Assembly (NCBI GenBank): GCA_017473905.1
Contig: JAFUJA010000026.1
Span: 61,528-125,527, forward strand
Source: Lachnospiraceae bacterium
GTDB taxonomy: Bacteria; Bacillota; Clostridia; Lachnospirales; Lachnospiraceae
Direction: 5' to 3'
Length of the DNA stretch: 64,000 nt
Position numbers and translations under genes: made by a program. How positions within the stretch are numbered: the stretch's first letter is position 1; every line of letters starts with the position of its first letter. This document shows, one piece after another, positions 34,766 to 43,481 of this stretch. The notes beneath the pieces were generated by a model. It had not been told where the DNA came from. It saw nothing but the letters and a program-made list of their open reading frames with translations, and did no database searches.

Positions 34766-35485
34766 ATGAAAAAAATGATCGGATTCGGCTGCGCGGCTAT
34801 GCTTGCCATGTCAGTCATGTTAACAGGATGCTTCGGCACCGATGAGGAGCCCATGAGCAGCGACACACAGGTAGAGAGTGATTCTGAGAATCTCACCGTG
34901 CCTGACACCACAGAAGGTAACAATGTAATGTCTGCGGAAGAAGAAGCTTACCGTGAATGGAAGGATTTGGAAGAAAATGAACCTGCATTTGATAAGAACG
35001 GTGCAAGTGTAAAAGCCGGCGAGCTTTTAAACCGTGCTGTAACCATTGAACATTTCATTGCGGATTATCCTGAAAGTGAATATCGTGATGAAGCGGTTGA
35101 ACATTACAATCGTCTTGTGACAGCTGCCATTACCGGCGGATACGTACCCGAATCACAGACCGGTCATCTTTATCTTGATGATGAAGGTCTTGCCATCAGA
35201 GAAGATGTTTATACAGAGTATAATGATTTCCTCAATGAAAACGGTGGTACCAAGACCGGCAGCATTGTAGAAGAATATGTAACACTTCTTGATGATGAAG
35301 GAAGAAACTTCGGTGATGCGGTAAAAACATTTTATAATGATATTGTAGACCGTATGCAGTCCATGTTTGACATGATGGACGGGGAAACTGACGTAAACGG
35401 CGGCAACAATACAAATTCAAACACCAACACCAATACCAACAACACAACTAATACCAATTCCAATACAAATAATACAACCCGCTAG
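34766..35485 (+). CDS. Lipoprotein with Asn/Thr-rich tail
   Basis: A 239-residue secreted protein. MKKMIGFGCAAMLAMSVMLT is a lipoprotein signal peptide with lipobox MLTGC (Cys at about 21). The mature part is acidic and helical with no known domain. The last about 30 residues alternate Asn and Thr (NTNTNTNNTTNTNSNT), a low-complexity linker. GGAGG precedes the ATG at 34766, which is preferred over 34727. Located just before flgM but separated by a strong hairpin, so not part of the flagellar operon. Function unknown. Confidence 0.8.
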   Translation: MKKMIGFGCAAMLAMSVMLTGCFGTDEEPMSSDTQVESDSENLTVPDTTEGNNVMSAEEEAYREWKDLEENEPAFDKNGASVKAGELLNRAVTIEHFIADYPESEYRDEAVEHYNRLVTAAITGGYVPESQTGHLYLDDEGLAIREDVYTEYNDFLNENGGTKTGSIVEEYVTLLDDEGRNFGDAVKTFYNDIVDRMQSMFDMMDGETDVNGGNNTNSNTNTNTNNTTNTNSNTNNTTR

Positions 35486-35503
35486 TCGGTTTGTTCGGGT
35501 CTT

Positions 35504-35568
35504 TTCCCCGGTGAATATCACTTAAAAGAAATCATTCTTTTATATTAGGATATACACCGGGGAATTTT
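35504..35568 (+). terminator. Two-tier terminator after the lipoprotein
   Basis: Outer stem TTCCCCGGTG / CACCGGGGAA with ATATC/GATAT, inner perfect stem TAAAAGAA/TTCTTTTA, followed by TTTTAA. Confidence 0.7.
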
Positions 35569-35604
35569 AATGTTCTTCTTTTTTAAAAAAATAATAAAAA
35601 AAAC

Positions 35605-35631
35605 TAAAGTAATTGTTTTAATTACCGATAC
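35605..35631 (+). promoter_or_regulatory. Sigma-28 (SigD/FliA) promoter of the flagellar operon
   Basis: TAAA (35605-35608), exactly 15 nt, then ACCGATAC (35624-35631); the Firmicute sigma-D consensus is TAAA-N15-GCCGATAT. It lies 40 nt before the flgM start. Confidence 0.8.
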
Positions 35632-35671
35632 TATTAACAGATGAAATATTCCAAGGAGGGAGGAAACTCAG

Positions 35672-35950
35672 ATGCGTATAGAATCTTATATTCAGGTGCA
35701 GCAGCTTTATAATGCATCCAAAACAACGAAAACGCAGAGTAAATCATCAGCGAATTTTTCCGATAAACTCCAGATTTCAATGTTAGGAAAGGACATCCAG
35801 ACAGCGAAACAGGCACTTGCGGGTACTTCTGATATCAGAGAAGACAGAATTGCCGATTTAAGAACTGAAATCCAGAACGGTACTTATGAAGTGAGTGGAG
35901 AGTCATTTGCAGACAAGTTATTGGAGAAGTACGGTCAGACACTCGCTTAA
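35672..35950 (+). CDS. flgM: Anti-sigma-28 factor FlgM
   Basis: A 92-residue FlgM family protein that binds the flagellar sigma factor until the hook is complete. The N-terminus is disordered and Lys/Ser/Thr-rich; the C-terminal sigma-binding part contains REDRIADLRTEIQNGTYEV and ESFADKLLEKYGQTL, the typical family ending. First gene of the late flagellar operon, directly under a sigma-28 promoter, giving the usual autoregulatory loop. GGAGG upstream. Confidence 0.92.
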   Translation: MRIESYIQVQQLYNASKTTKTQSKSSANFSDKLQISMLGKDIQTAKQALAGTSDIREDRIADLRTEIQNGTYEVSGESFADKLLEKYGQTLA

Positions 35951-35976
35951 TTTCACAGGAACCGGAATTAGGCGAA

Positions 35977-36008
35977 GTGTCTGCCTTGAAAGAGGCAGGC
36001 ACTTTTTT
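35977..36008 (+). terminator. Hairpin after flgM, partial terminator
   Basis: GTGTCTGCCT (35977-35986) with AGGCAGGCAC (35993-36002) followed by six T residues. A second perfect stem AAGCGTTTG-CAGA-CAAACGCTT (36097-36118) lies before flgN. Both may lower expression of the genes after flgM. Confidence 0.65.
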
Positions 36009-36158
36009 CGTTCACAGGAAAATCTTATGAATGAAAAAACTATATGCGCACCTTGCGGAGAAGAAGATAATTGCTTCATAATACCGCTCGGGCACTAAGC
36101 GTTTGCAGACAAACGCTTTTATGGGAATTCCAAAAACACAAAAAGGCAGGGAACGCAC

Positions 36159-36677
36159 GTGGCAAGTTTAATGGAGAATCTTATTGAAGTATTGAACAAG
36201 CAGCATGAGGAGTATGAAAAACTTCTTGTTTTGTCCAATCGTAAAACAACCATTATTGTGAAAGGCGACCTTGCAGCATTACAGCAAATCACGGATGAGG
36301 AACAGGACACGGTGAATGTTGTCAATCGTTACGAGCAGGAACGAGTGCAGGTAATGAAAGACATAGCCAATGTCATCAACAAGGATGTTGAAACACTGAA
36401 AATGAATGATCTGGTAGCTATGCTTGCGCCCAGACCCGAAGAACAGAAGATGCTGGCTGACGTACAGGGTAAACTTCGGGATGTGGCTCTGAGAATGAAG
36501 CAGGTGAACGAAAGAAACAAGGAACTTCTGGAGAATTCTCTGGAAATGGTATCTTTTGATTTGAATCTGTTGCAGGCTATGAAGCAGGCACCGGAAACCG
36601 CCAATTACAACAAGGGTGCGTATAATACAGGCGCTACCATGGGTTGTGTGGCAGGTAAATTTGATGCGAAGCAGTAG
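36159..36677 (+). CDS. flgN: FlgN family chaperone for hook-associated proteins
   Basis: A 172-residue, almost wholly helical protein. MENLIEVLNKQHEEYEKLLV and LAALQQITDEEQDTVNVVNR match the FlgN pattern; FlgN binds FlgK and FlgL before export. Start is GTG at 36159 by length, with an in-frame ATG at 36171 as an alternative; ribosome binding sites for both are weak. Between flgM and flgK as in other Clostridia. Confidence 0.85.
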   Translation: MASLMENLIEVLNKQHEEYEKLLVLSNRKTTIIVKGDLAALQQITDEEQDTVNVVNRYEQERVQVMKDIANVINKDVETLKMNDLVAMLAPRPEEQKMLADVQGKLRDVALRMKQVNERNKELLENSLEMVSFDLNLLQAMKQAPETANYNKGAYNTGATMGCVAGKFDAKQ

Positions 36678-36707
36678 AAACACTTTTGTTGAATGGGGGC
36701 TTGAAAT

Positions 36708-38369
36708 ATGCCGTTAATGGGAAGCTTATACGTGGGTACAAGCGGATTACAAACCAGTCAGAATGCTCTTAATACCACAGGTCACAACATGACCAATGCG
36801 GATACCATAGGTTATGTCAGACAGCAGACTATGTTGGGAGATAAGGGCTATAATACCATATCTATTAACACCACAGGCATAGCGAACAAGCAGCTGGGAC
36901 TTGGTGTTACCTACTCTCAAATCAGACAGGTCAGAGATGTATTCCTAGATCAGACATACAGGGAAGAAAACGGCCGTCTGTCCTTTTATGAGACTTATTA
37001 TTCCGCCATTGAAGAAGTAGAAACCATTCTCGGAGAACTGGACGGAGCATCTTTCCAGTCATCTCTTGACGGTATCTGGGAGGCGATTCAGGAACTTGCC
37101 AAAGATCCTGACAGTGCCGTAACCCAGGGTCTTCTCATGCAGAAGGCATATACTTTTATGACGGATGCCCAGTCAGTATATCAGAGTCTTTCCGATTATC
37201 AGGATAACTTAAATTTAGACATCAAAAACGAAATCGATGTAATCAATGAATACGGTGCGAAGATTAAACAGTTGAATGATGATATCCGTAAAATCGAAAC
37301 CGGCGGCATTGAAAAAGCAAACGATTTAAAAGATGCCAGAAATCAGCTGATTGACGAATTAAGCGGTATGGCAAACATTGAATATTTTGATGATGTAATG
37401 GGAAATGTTCTTGTAAAAATCGAAGGCCATATGTTTGTTACACCGGAGCGTGTAAACGAAATCGGTTACCAGCTTGATGAGAATGCAACTTTTTATGATG
37501 TGTTCTGGAAAGATGATGCAGTTCTTAGTACGGACTTTGAAGGAAATGAATTTTACGAGGGCGTGAAGGAAGCAGCTGTTTTTGATTTATAACAGGAAAT
37601 CTCCAGCACTCTTGATACAGATATAGGCAATTTGAAATCCATGGTTATTACCAGAGGAGATCACAGAGCCAATTATACGGATTTGTGTGCCACTTTTGAT
37701 GAAAACGGAAATGAGATTGTTCCGGCAGAAGAAAATTACGCAGCAATTTCCGATTCCGTTATCATGACGGTACAGGCAGAATTTGACCGTTTGGTACACG
37801 GTGTTGTAACTGCCATTAACGGGGCACTTGAAACCGCATACAATAACAGCGGCGGTACATATATGTCGGACGGAAAGGGCAATGCTCTTCAGATTTTCCA
37901 GAGAGGTACGGCGGAACCCGGCGAACCGGAAAATATGAACGACGACGAGACACTTTTTACGACAGCTAATCTTATTATCAATATGGAACTGATGCAGACG
38001 CCTGCCAAACTGGGACTGATTAAGCCTGACGGCAGCGTGGATTACGAAACCGCAGAGATTTTAAAAGATGCTTTTGAGAACAAGGTACTTACTTTGAATC
38101 CCGAAAGCGGTAATCCTCTGAATCTGCCGGATTACTATTCCGCACTGGTTGCCCATGTGGCAAACGACGGTTCAGTTTACAAGAGCATTCGTGACAACGA
38201 ACAAATTACCGTAGATTCCACGGAAAGTGCAAGACAGCAGATTATCGGCGTGTCTACGGATGAAGAACTTTCCAATATGATTCGTTTCCAGAATGCTTAC
38301 AATGCATCCAGCCGTTATATTAACGTAATCAGCGAAATGTTGGAGCACCTTTTAAATGCTTTAGGATAA
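36708..38369 (+). pseudogene. flgK: flgK copy 1 (hook-associated protein 1), split by an in-frame TAA
   Basis: Codons 1-294 give the FlgK N-terminus (SLYVGTSGLQTSQNALNTTG, then TNADTIGYVRQQT). Codon 295 is TAA (37590-37592), directly after AAVFDL. The same frame continues without any shift as QEISSTLDTDIGNLKSMVIT and runs to 38369 with the normal C-terminus SNMIRFQNAYNASSRYINVI. Without that codon the product would be 553 residues, normal for FlgK. As drawn it gives a 294-residue fragment lacking the C-terminal assembly region; a reinitiation ATG at 37632 exists without an obvious ribosome binding site. The paralogue at 38415 is intact and could replace it. Confidence 0.88.
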
Positions 38370-38414
38370 TTGATTCCCGAATAGATTGGATATGAGGGAA
38401 GGGAGGAACGCAAA

Positions 38415-40268
38415 ATGGCATCACAATTTTACGGATTGAATATTTCTTATACCGGTTTGCTGGCAGCCAATGCTGCTTTAAATACCACGGCAAACAATAT
38501 CTCCAATGTGGAGACTGACGGCTACAGCCGCCAGACTGTGGTACAGTCCGCTGCAGAAGCTTTGCGTACCTATACCACCTTCGGATGTTCCGGTTCCGGT
38601 GTTGATGTAAAGTCTATTGAACGAATACGCGATGACTTTTATGATACCAAATTCTGGCTTAACAATGAGACGCTGGGTGAATATGATAAGAAACAGTATT
38701 ACATGACCCAGATTGAAGATTATTTCCTGGATAGTGACCAGATAAAAGGCTTTAAGACGATTTTTGATGAAATGACCAATTCTCTGGAAGAGCTTATGAA
38801 AAATGCCGGTGATACCACCGTAAAAAGCCAGTTTGTAGGCTTCGCAAATAATCTGACCGCATATTTCAACGAGATGGGAAATAACCTTGAAAAGATTCAG
38901 GAGGATATTAACTCTGAAATCAAGGTAAAAACTGACGAAATCAATTCTTATGCCCAGGAAATCTGTTCCCTGAACAAGCAGATTAACGTGATTGAGTTGA
39001 CCGGTGTAACTGCCAATGAATTGCGTGACCAGAGAACGCTTATTGTGGACAAACTTTCCAAGGTAATTGATGTGGAAGTAACGGAAACACCTATTTATGA
39101 TACCAACAATCCGGACAGACTGACCGGCGCAAACCGTTTTATGGTACGTATTGCAGACGGACAGGTTCTGGTGGATATGAACGAATATAATACTCTTACC
39201 TGTGTGGCAAGAGAAAGCAGTACCAAAGCGTATCAGTCCGATGCCCAGGGACTTTATGATATCCAGTGGAGTAACGGAGCAAGCTTCGGTATGTACAGTT
39301 CCAGCATGGGCGGTGAGCTTGCGGGTCTGATTCATATGCGTGACGGTAATAACAGTGAATATTTTAACGGTACTGTTACGGAGCTTCGCAAAGATGCTCA
39401 GGGCAATGATTTGGTCCGTATTTCCGTGGATGATTATTATCTTCTGGATATGAATAAATCCACACTTCCGGATGAAGGCGTAATTAATCTTGGAAATACC
39501 CTTTATAATTACAGCGCATGGTCTTTTGATAAAGAGAAAAACGAATATATTTTTACCATCGAGCGCTCTAAAAATGATATGGAAGTGTCCCAGAGCAAGC
39601 TTCATGCGGAAGCAAGCACCAATCAGGCTGTAGAGTATAAGGGAATCCCCTATTATATGAAACAGATGAATGAGTGGGTAAGAATGTTTGCGAAGGCTGC
39701 AAACGAAATTGTAACCCAGGATGGCTGCAGCAATGAATACGGCGAAAAGGGAGAGCTTCTTTTTACGGGTAATCTTGCAAATGCAACCCAGTTGAATTTC
39801 TACAACGAAGACAGTATTACCGGAGTGGTGAAGTCCACGGATGACTGTTACAGACAGCTTACAGCGCAGAATTTTGCCATTTACGAGGCTGTTTTTAAGG
39901 ATTCCAATAAACTGGCCACCCATACCACTAAAACGGATGGACAGGACAAATACGACATTTTAGAGCAACTTTATGATATGACCTCCGATAAGGAGCAGGT
40001 GAATTTCCGTGGCGGAAGCGCCAACGAATTTTTAGAGTGGATGCTGGCGGATATTTCTTTAAATACGGAGAGAGCCAAGACTTTCCATTCCAATGCGGAA
40101 ACCATGGCATCCAGCATTGACAACCAGCGAATTTCCATTTCCGGCGTTGACAATGACGAAGAAGCAGTAAATTTGGTAAAATTCCAAAATGCTTACAGTC
40201 TTTCCTCTAAAATGATTCAGGTTTTGACCGAAATATATGATAGATTGATTTTAGAGACCGGCGTATAA
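38415..40268 (+). CDS. flgK: Flagellar hook-associated protein FlgK, copy 2
   Basis: A 617-residue FlgK with the conserved N-terminal rod/hook helix motif GLLAANAALNTTANNISNVE, TDGYSRQTVVQS, the middle FlgK domain (LNKQINVIELTGVTANELRD), and the C-terminal DNDEEAVNLVKFQNAYSLSS. It caps the hook and joins it to the filament. Follows flgK copy 1 by 45 nt with a GGGAGG site. Two flgK genes in tandem are seen in several Lachnospiraceae; this is the longer and undamaged one. Confidence 0.93.
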   Translation: MASQFYGLNISYTGLLAANAALNTTANNISNVETDGYSRQTVVQSAAEALRTYTTFGCSGSGVDVKSIERIRDDFYDTKFWLNNETLGEYDKKQYYMTQIEDYFLDSDQIKGFKTIFDEMTNSLEELMKNAGDTTVKSQFVGFANNLTAYFNEMGNNLEKIQEDINSEIKVKTDEINSYAQEICSLNKQINVIELTGVTANELRDQRTLIVDKLSKVIDVEVTETPIYDTNNPDRLTGANRFMVRIADGQVLVDMNEYNTLTCVARESSTKAYQSDAQGLYDIQWSNGASFGMYSSSMGGELAGLIHMRDGNNSEYFNGTVTELRKDAQGNDLVRISVDDYYLLDMNKSTLPDEGVINLGNTLYNYSAWSFDKEKNEYIFTIERSKNDMEVSQSKLHAEASTNQAVEYKGIPYYMKQMNEWVRMFAKAANEIVTQDGCSNEYGEKGELLFTGNLANATQLNFYNEDSITGVVKSTDDCYRQLTAQNFAIYEAVFKDSNKLATHTTKTDGQDKYDILEQLYDMTSDKEQVNFRGGSANEFLEWMLADISLNTERAKTFHSNAETMASSIDNQRISISGVDNDEEAVNLVKFQNAYSLSSKMIQVLTEIYDRLILETGV

Positions 40269-40307
40269 ATAATTCCTTTCGGATAAAAGAAGGCAGGAGG
40301 AACGTGT

Positions 40308-41843
40308 ATGAGAATTACAAATAAAATTATGCAGAACAATACCCTGTATAACATTAATAATAACAAGGTTTTACAGGATAAACTGAATACACAGCTTGCA
40401 ACCAAGAAAAAGGTGGTAAAGCCCTCTGATGATCCGGTTATTGCGATCCGTTCCCTGCGTCTGAGAAGCAACTTGAGCCAGGTGAGCCAGTACAGTGAGA
40501 AGAATATTCCCGATGCGGAGCACTGGCTTGAACTGACAGAAAGTGCAGTGTCTACAACCGTTGATGTTGTGTCGGATATGATTGAACAGTATCAGAAGGG
40601 ATCTAAAAGCAGTTTGACCACTTCTGACAGGGAAGTATTTTTACAGAGTTTAAAACAGCTTCGTGATGAGGTGTATTCCACGGGGGATTCCGATTATGCG
40701 GGAAGAACGATTTTTACCGGATACAGAACCGACACCAAGCTTAGCTTTCAAGCTGATACAACCCAGACGTATTCCATTCATGAGCAGCTGACCAGAAATG
40801 CCATTGACAGCATTACTTATGTGGATTACGGTGAGCTTGGAGTTATCAATTCAAAGAATTTTAACGACCCGGCAATGACGACGGAGCAGGATGTAAATAC
40901 ATATACCGTAAACCGTTTCCGTCTCGCATATGATAAGCTTGATGCAGGGACAACACCTTCCATTAAGCAGACCATCGGATACGAAGATGACGGAACGCCC
41001 ATTTATGCAGATCTGGGTGTTGTTACAACTATGTCGGAAACCGGAGATCCGGATCCCTACAGAGTTGTTGCAGACCCTAAGTATGGAGACTATGATCCGG
41101 ATGCCATTATTTTTGTTCCGGAAACAGGTGAACTTCTTCTGGGCGAGAATGCTTACGGCAGACTTTCCGGTTTGGAACAGGATAAAGAAATCGTAATCAG
41201 TTATGAGAAATCAGACTGGGAAATCGGTGATCTGAGACCGGAACACTATTATGCATGCGAGAGCGAAGGACTGGAATACAATGCAGCATATTTAACAGAG
41301 GTAGGAAAGAGCAATAAGCAGGTAATTTCCTATGATGTGGGATTCAATCAGGATTTGCAGGTGAATACCACCGCGGATGAAGTATATCTTCATGGTGTGG
41401 GACGTTGCGTGGATGAAATGATCCGTTTGCTGGAAGATATGAAGGAGCTGGACGCTTCCGTGGCCGAAATTGAGGCTCTCGAAGGGGATGCGGCATATGA
41501 CCAGGAAGAGGTAAAAAATGCACTTGCTGCAGTGAAGAAAGCACAGACCTATTATCAGGATGTGGTACAGAAGAAGTTCGAGCACGGAATTACCGAAATG
41601 CAGGGGTATCTTGATACCATCAACGTGGCATATACCACCATCGGTAACCGTTCCCTGCGACTTGAACTGGTGGATAACCGTCTTACCAGCCAGAAAGCAT
41701 CCTTCGAAACGTTGGTATCCAAAAATGAGGATGCTGACCTGGCAGAACTTGCGGTACAGTTAAGCGCAGCGGAGTTAACCTATGATGCGGCTTTGGCAGC
41801 AACAGGTAAACTTTTGCAGACATCGTTAATGAATTATATCTAA
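40308..41843 (+). CDS. flgL: Flagellar hook-associated protein FlgL
   Basis: A 511-residue FlgL (HAP3). N-terminal MRITNKIMQNNTLYNI and KKVVKPSDDPVIAIRSLRLR, then SDYAGRTIFTGYRTDTKLSF, and a C-terminal flagellin-like helix DADLAELAVQLSAAELTYDA. It lies between FlgK and the flagellin filament. Longer than the enteric protein (about 317) because of an extended variable central domain, as in other Clostridia. Confidence 0.93.
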   Translation: MRITNKIMQNNTLYNINNNKVLQDKLNTQLATKKKVVKPSDDPVIAIRSLRLRSNLSQVSQYSEKNIPDAEHWLELTESAVSTTVDVVSDMIEQYQKGSKSSLTTSDREVFLQSLKQLRDEVYSTGDSDYAGRTIFTGYRTDTKLSFQADTTQTYSIHEQLTRNAIDSITYVDYGELGVINSKNFNDPAMTTEQDVNTYTVNRFRLAYDKLDAGTTPSIKQTIGYEDDGTPIYADLGVVTTMSETGDPDPYRVVADPKYGDYDPDAIIFVPETGELLLGENAYGRLSGLEQDKEIVISYEKSDWEIGDLRPEHYYACESEGLEYNAAYLTEVGKSNKQVISYDVGFNQDLQVNTTADEVYLHGVGRCVDEMIRLLEDMKELDASVAEIEALEGDAAYDQEEVKNALAAVKKAQTYYQDVVQKKFEHGITEMQGYLDTINVAYTTIGNRSLRLELVDNRLTSQKASFETLVSKNEDADLAELAVQLSAAELTYDAALAATGKLLQTSLMNYI

Positions 41844-41906
41844 AAATATGTTACAATAAAGAATGGGGTTATTACTTCCCGAAAGAGAAGAAAGGCGGAA
41901 AAGGGT

Positions 41907-42353
41907 ATGGTAATTAATACAAGAGTATTTGGTGAAGTTACGGTTGATGAAAGTAAGTTGATTCATTTTCCCGGCGGAATCGTAGGATTCCCGGAATTGA
42001 AGGATTTTGCCCTGATTCATGATGCAGACCAGGGAGAAAATGCAGGAATCCGTTGGATGCAGTCTGTACAGGAGCCTCAGTTCGCAATGCCTGTGATTGA
42101 TCCTTTACGTGTAAAAGAAGATTATAATCCGGAGGTGGAGGATGATTTATTGCTTCCTCTCGGTGACATCAATCCGGAAGAATTGCTTGTTCTGGTAACC
42201 ATTACGGTTCCTCAGGATTTAACTAAAATGACAGTGAATTTAAAAGCACCTTTTATCATCAATGCGGCAAACCGTCAGGCATGTCAGGTTATCATTGAAG
42301 GTTATGAGGTGAAATTCCCGGTATACGAAATTTTAAAAAAGGAAGGTGAATAA
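41907..42353 (+). CDS. fliW: Flagellar assembly factor FliW
   Basis: A 148-residue FliW: IHFPGGIVGFPELKDFALIH and PLGDINPEELLVLVTITVPQ are characteristic. FliW binds flagellin and, when free, allosterically inhibits CsrA, so it couples flagellin supply to translation of flagellin mRNA. Its stop is 2 nt from the csrA start, the usual fliW-csrA pair. Confidence 0.93.
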   Translation: MVINTRVFGEVTVDESKLIHFPGGIVGFPELKDFALIHDADQGENAGIRWMQSVQEPQFAMPVIDPLRVKEDYNPEVEDDLLLPLGDINPEELLVLVTITVPQDLTKMTVNLKAPFIINAANRQACQVIIEGYEVKFPVYEILKKEGE

Positions 42354-42355
42354 GG

Positions 42356-42571
42356 ATGCTGGCGTTATCAAGAAAAAAGAATGAAGCCATTGTGGTAAAT
42401 AACAATGTGGAAATCACCGTCCTTGAAGTAAAAGGAGATCAGGTGAAACTGGGCATTTCCGCTCCCAAGGAAGTTCCCGTGTACAGAAAAGAGGTTTACG
42501 TTCAGATTCAGGAGGCTAACAAGGAAGCTATGAGCGGAACCGGTATGGAAAATTTAAAAGGCCTGTTTTAA
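42356..42571 (+). CDS. csrA: Carbon storage / translation regulator CsrA
   Basis: A 71-residue CsrA dimer subunit: MLALSRKKNEAIVVNNNVEI, VKLGISAPKEVPVYRKEVY. The RNA-contacting N-terminal Leu4/Arg6 and the APKEVPVYR strand are present. It binds GGA in hairpin loops and ribosome binding sites; in Bacillus its main target is the flagellin leader. Translated with fliW. The next downstream element is a sigma-28 promoter with a GGA-containing leader. Confidence 0.95.
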   Translation: MLALSRKKNEAIVVNNNVEITVLEVKGDQVKLGISAPKEVPVYRKEVYVQIQEANKEAMSGTGMENLKGLF

Positions 42572-42614
42572 TGACGGGAATTTTCTTCCAATGCGAAGGA
42601 ATTGTCAAAAAAAC

Positions 42615-42641
42615 TAAACTTCTGCAACAATTTGTCGATAT
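42615..42641 (+). promoter_or_regulatory. Second sigma-28 (SigD/FliA) promoter, downstream of csrA
   Basis: TAAA (42615-42618), exactly 15 nt, then GTCGATAT (42634-42641), 7 of 8 bases of the sigma-D -10 box. No flagellin or other gene with a normal reading frame starts within the next 100 nt. Confidence 0.75.
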
Positions 42642-42648
42642 ATTAGTT

Positions 42649-42737
42649 AGGTGTATAGCTAGGATGGCGTCAAAGTTGCAGGGAGGCAAAAAGATGTTTG
42701 ATAAAAACCCACTGTGACGTAGGCGCAGTGGGTTTTT
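42649..42737 (+). ncRNA. Candidate sigma-28-dependent small RNA / attenuated leader with CsrA-type GGA motifs
   Basis: From the predicted start (about 42649) to the terminator is about 89 nt. It contains AGCTAGGATGG (about 42657-42667) and GCAGGGAGGC (about 42678-42687), each with the GGA core of CsrA sites; the second is also a strong ribosome binding site placed before an ATG at 42693 whose frame stops after seven codons (MFDKNPL). The terminator begins inside that short frame. It could be a CsrA-titrating RNA, a relic of a flagellin leader, or an attenuator before the downstream 21-kb cluster. No homology support is available to me. Confidence 0.45.
42703..42737 (+). terminator. Intrinsic terminator between csrA and the modification cluster
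   Basis: AAAAACCCACTG (42703-42714) pairs perfectly with CAGTGGGTTTTT (42726-42737). Only 21 nt separate it from the next start codon, leaving no room for another promoter. Confidence 0.85.
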
Positions 42738-42758
42738 CTTGTTGTAAAGGAGGGGCAT

Positions 42759-43481
42759 ATGAAAGCGATTTTATTGGCGGCGGGACGAGGTACAAGAATC
42801 TCTCGAATGGTAAAAGAAATACCGAAATCTACATTGCCCATTGACGGGACTCCCCTCATTGCATTGACTGTTGACATGCTCCAAAAAAGAGGAATTGAAA
42901 CAGTTGTGTGCGTTGGTTACCAGCAGGAAGCAATCCGTGAGGCATTGAAAGATTTTAGGGTGACATATTATTTCAACCCCTTTTATGATGTAACAAACAG
43001 CATTGCAAGCTTGTGGTTTGCCAAAGAGGAACTGGAAGGGGAATGTCTGATTCTCAATGCAGATGTATTTTTCTCAGATACAATTCTGCAGATGATTATC
43101 GATGATAAAAGAGATGCAACCATGCTGGTTGACAAAACCAGACGGCAGACGGGAGATTATTTCTTTGCGACCACAGATAACGGATGTATTCAGAAATACG
43201 GCAAAGATTTGCCTCTGCAGCTTAGAAGCTGTGAGTATGTAGGCATTTCCAAAATCAGTGCTGATTTTATACCGGTTTTTAAAAAAAGACTGGAGAAAAT
43301 GATAACAGAATTTAAACACGGTAAATGGTGGGAAGATGTTTTATATTCCTTTACGGATGATGATGAATATCAGATTCACACCAAAGATGTGGAAGAGTTA
43401 TTCTGGTCGGAAATCGATTATTTTGATGACTATGAACGAATTCTGAATTACTTGGAAAGACAGAAAGAAAACCGCTTATGA
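42759..43481 (+). CDS. LicC-like sugar-phosphate / choline-phosphate nucleotidyltransferase
   Basis: A 240-residue nucleotidyltransferase of the GT-A fold. The signature MKAILLAAGRGTRISRMVKE opens it, followed by KSTLPIDGTPLI and metal-binding LILNADVFFSD. NSIASLWFAKE resembles LicC and phosphonate cytidylyltransferases, which make CDP-choline or CDP-aminoethylphosphonate. The cluster ends with a CDP-glycerol-transferase-like enzyme, so a CDP-activated donor is a fair guess. AAGGAGGGG precedes the ATG; the next gene overlaps by 4 nt. Confidence 0.8.
   Translation: MKAILLAAGRGTRISRMVKEIPKSTLPIDGTPLIALTVDMLQKRGIETVVCVGYQQEAIREALKDFRVTYYFNPFYDVTNSIASLWFAKEELEGECLILNADVFFSDTILQMIIDDKRDATMLVDKTRRQTGDYFFATTDNGCIQKYGKDLPLQLRSCEYVGISKISADFIPVFKKRLEKMITEFKHGKWWEDVLYSFTDDDEYQIHTKDVEELFWSEIDYFDDYERILNYLERQKENRL

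Noticed and set aside
36027-36098. A 23-codon frame with three Cys residues between flgM and flgN.
   Set aside because: Weak ribosome binding site, no recognisable family and a competing overlapping frame; no basis for a gene call.
38478-39923. A 481-codon open frame on the minus strand opposite flgK copy 2.
   Set aside because: It has low-complexity His/Ile/Cys-rich content, no ribosome binding site and no recognisable domain, while the plus strand encodes an unmistakable FlgK. It is a frame shadow.
42693-42716. A seven-codon frame (MFDKNPL) after a strong ribosome binding site.
   Set aside because: Too short to claim as a gene; its end lies in the terminator stem. It is mentioned only as part of the leader RNA.
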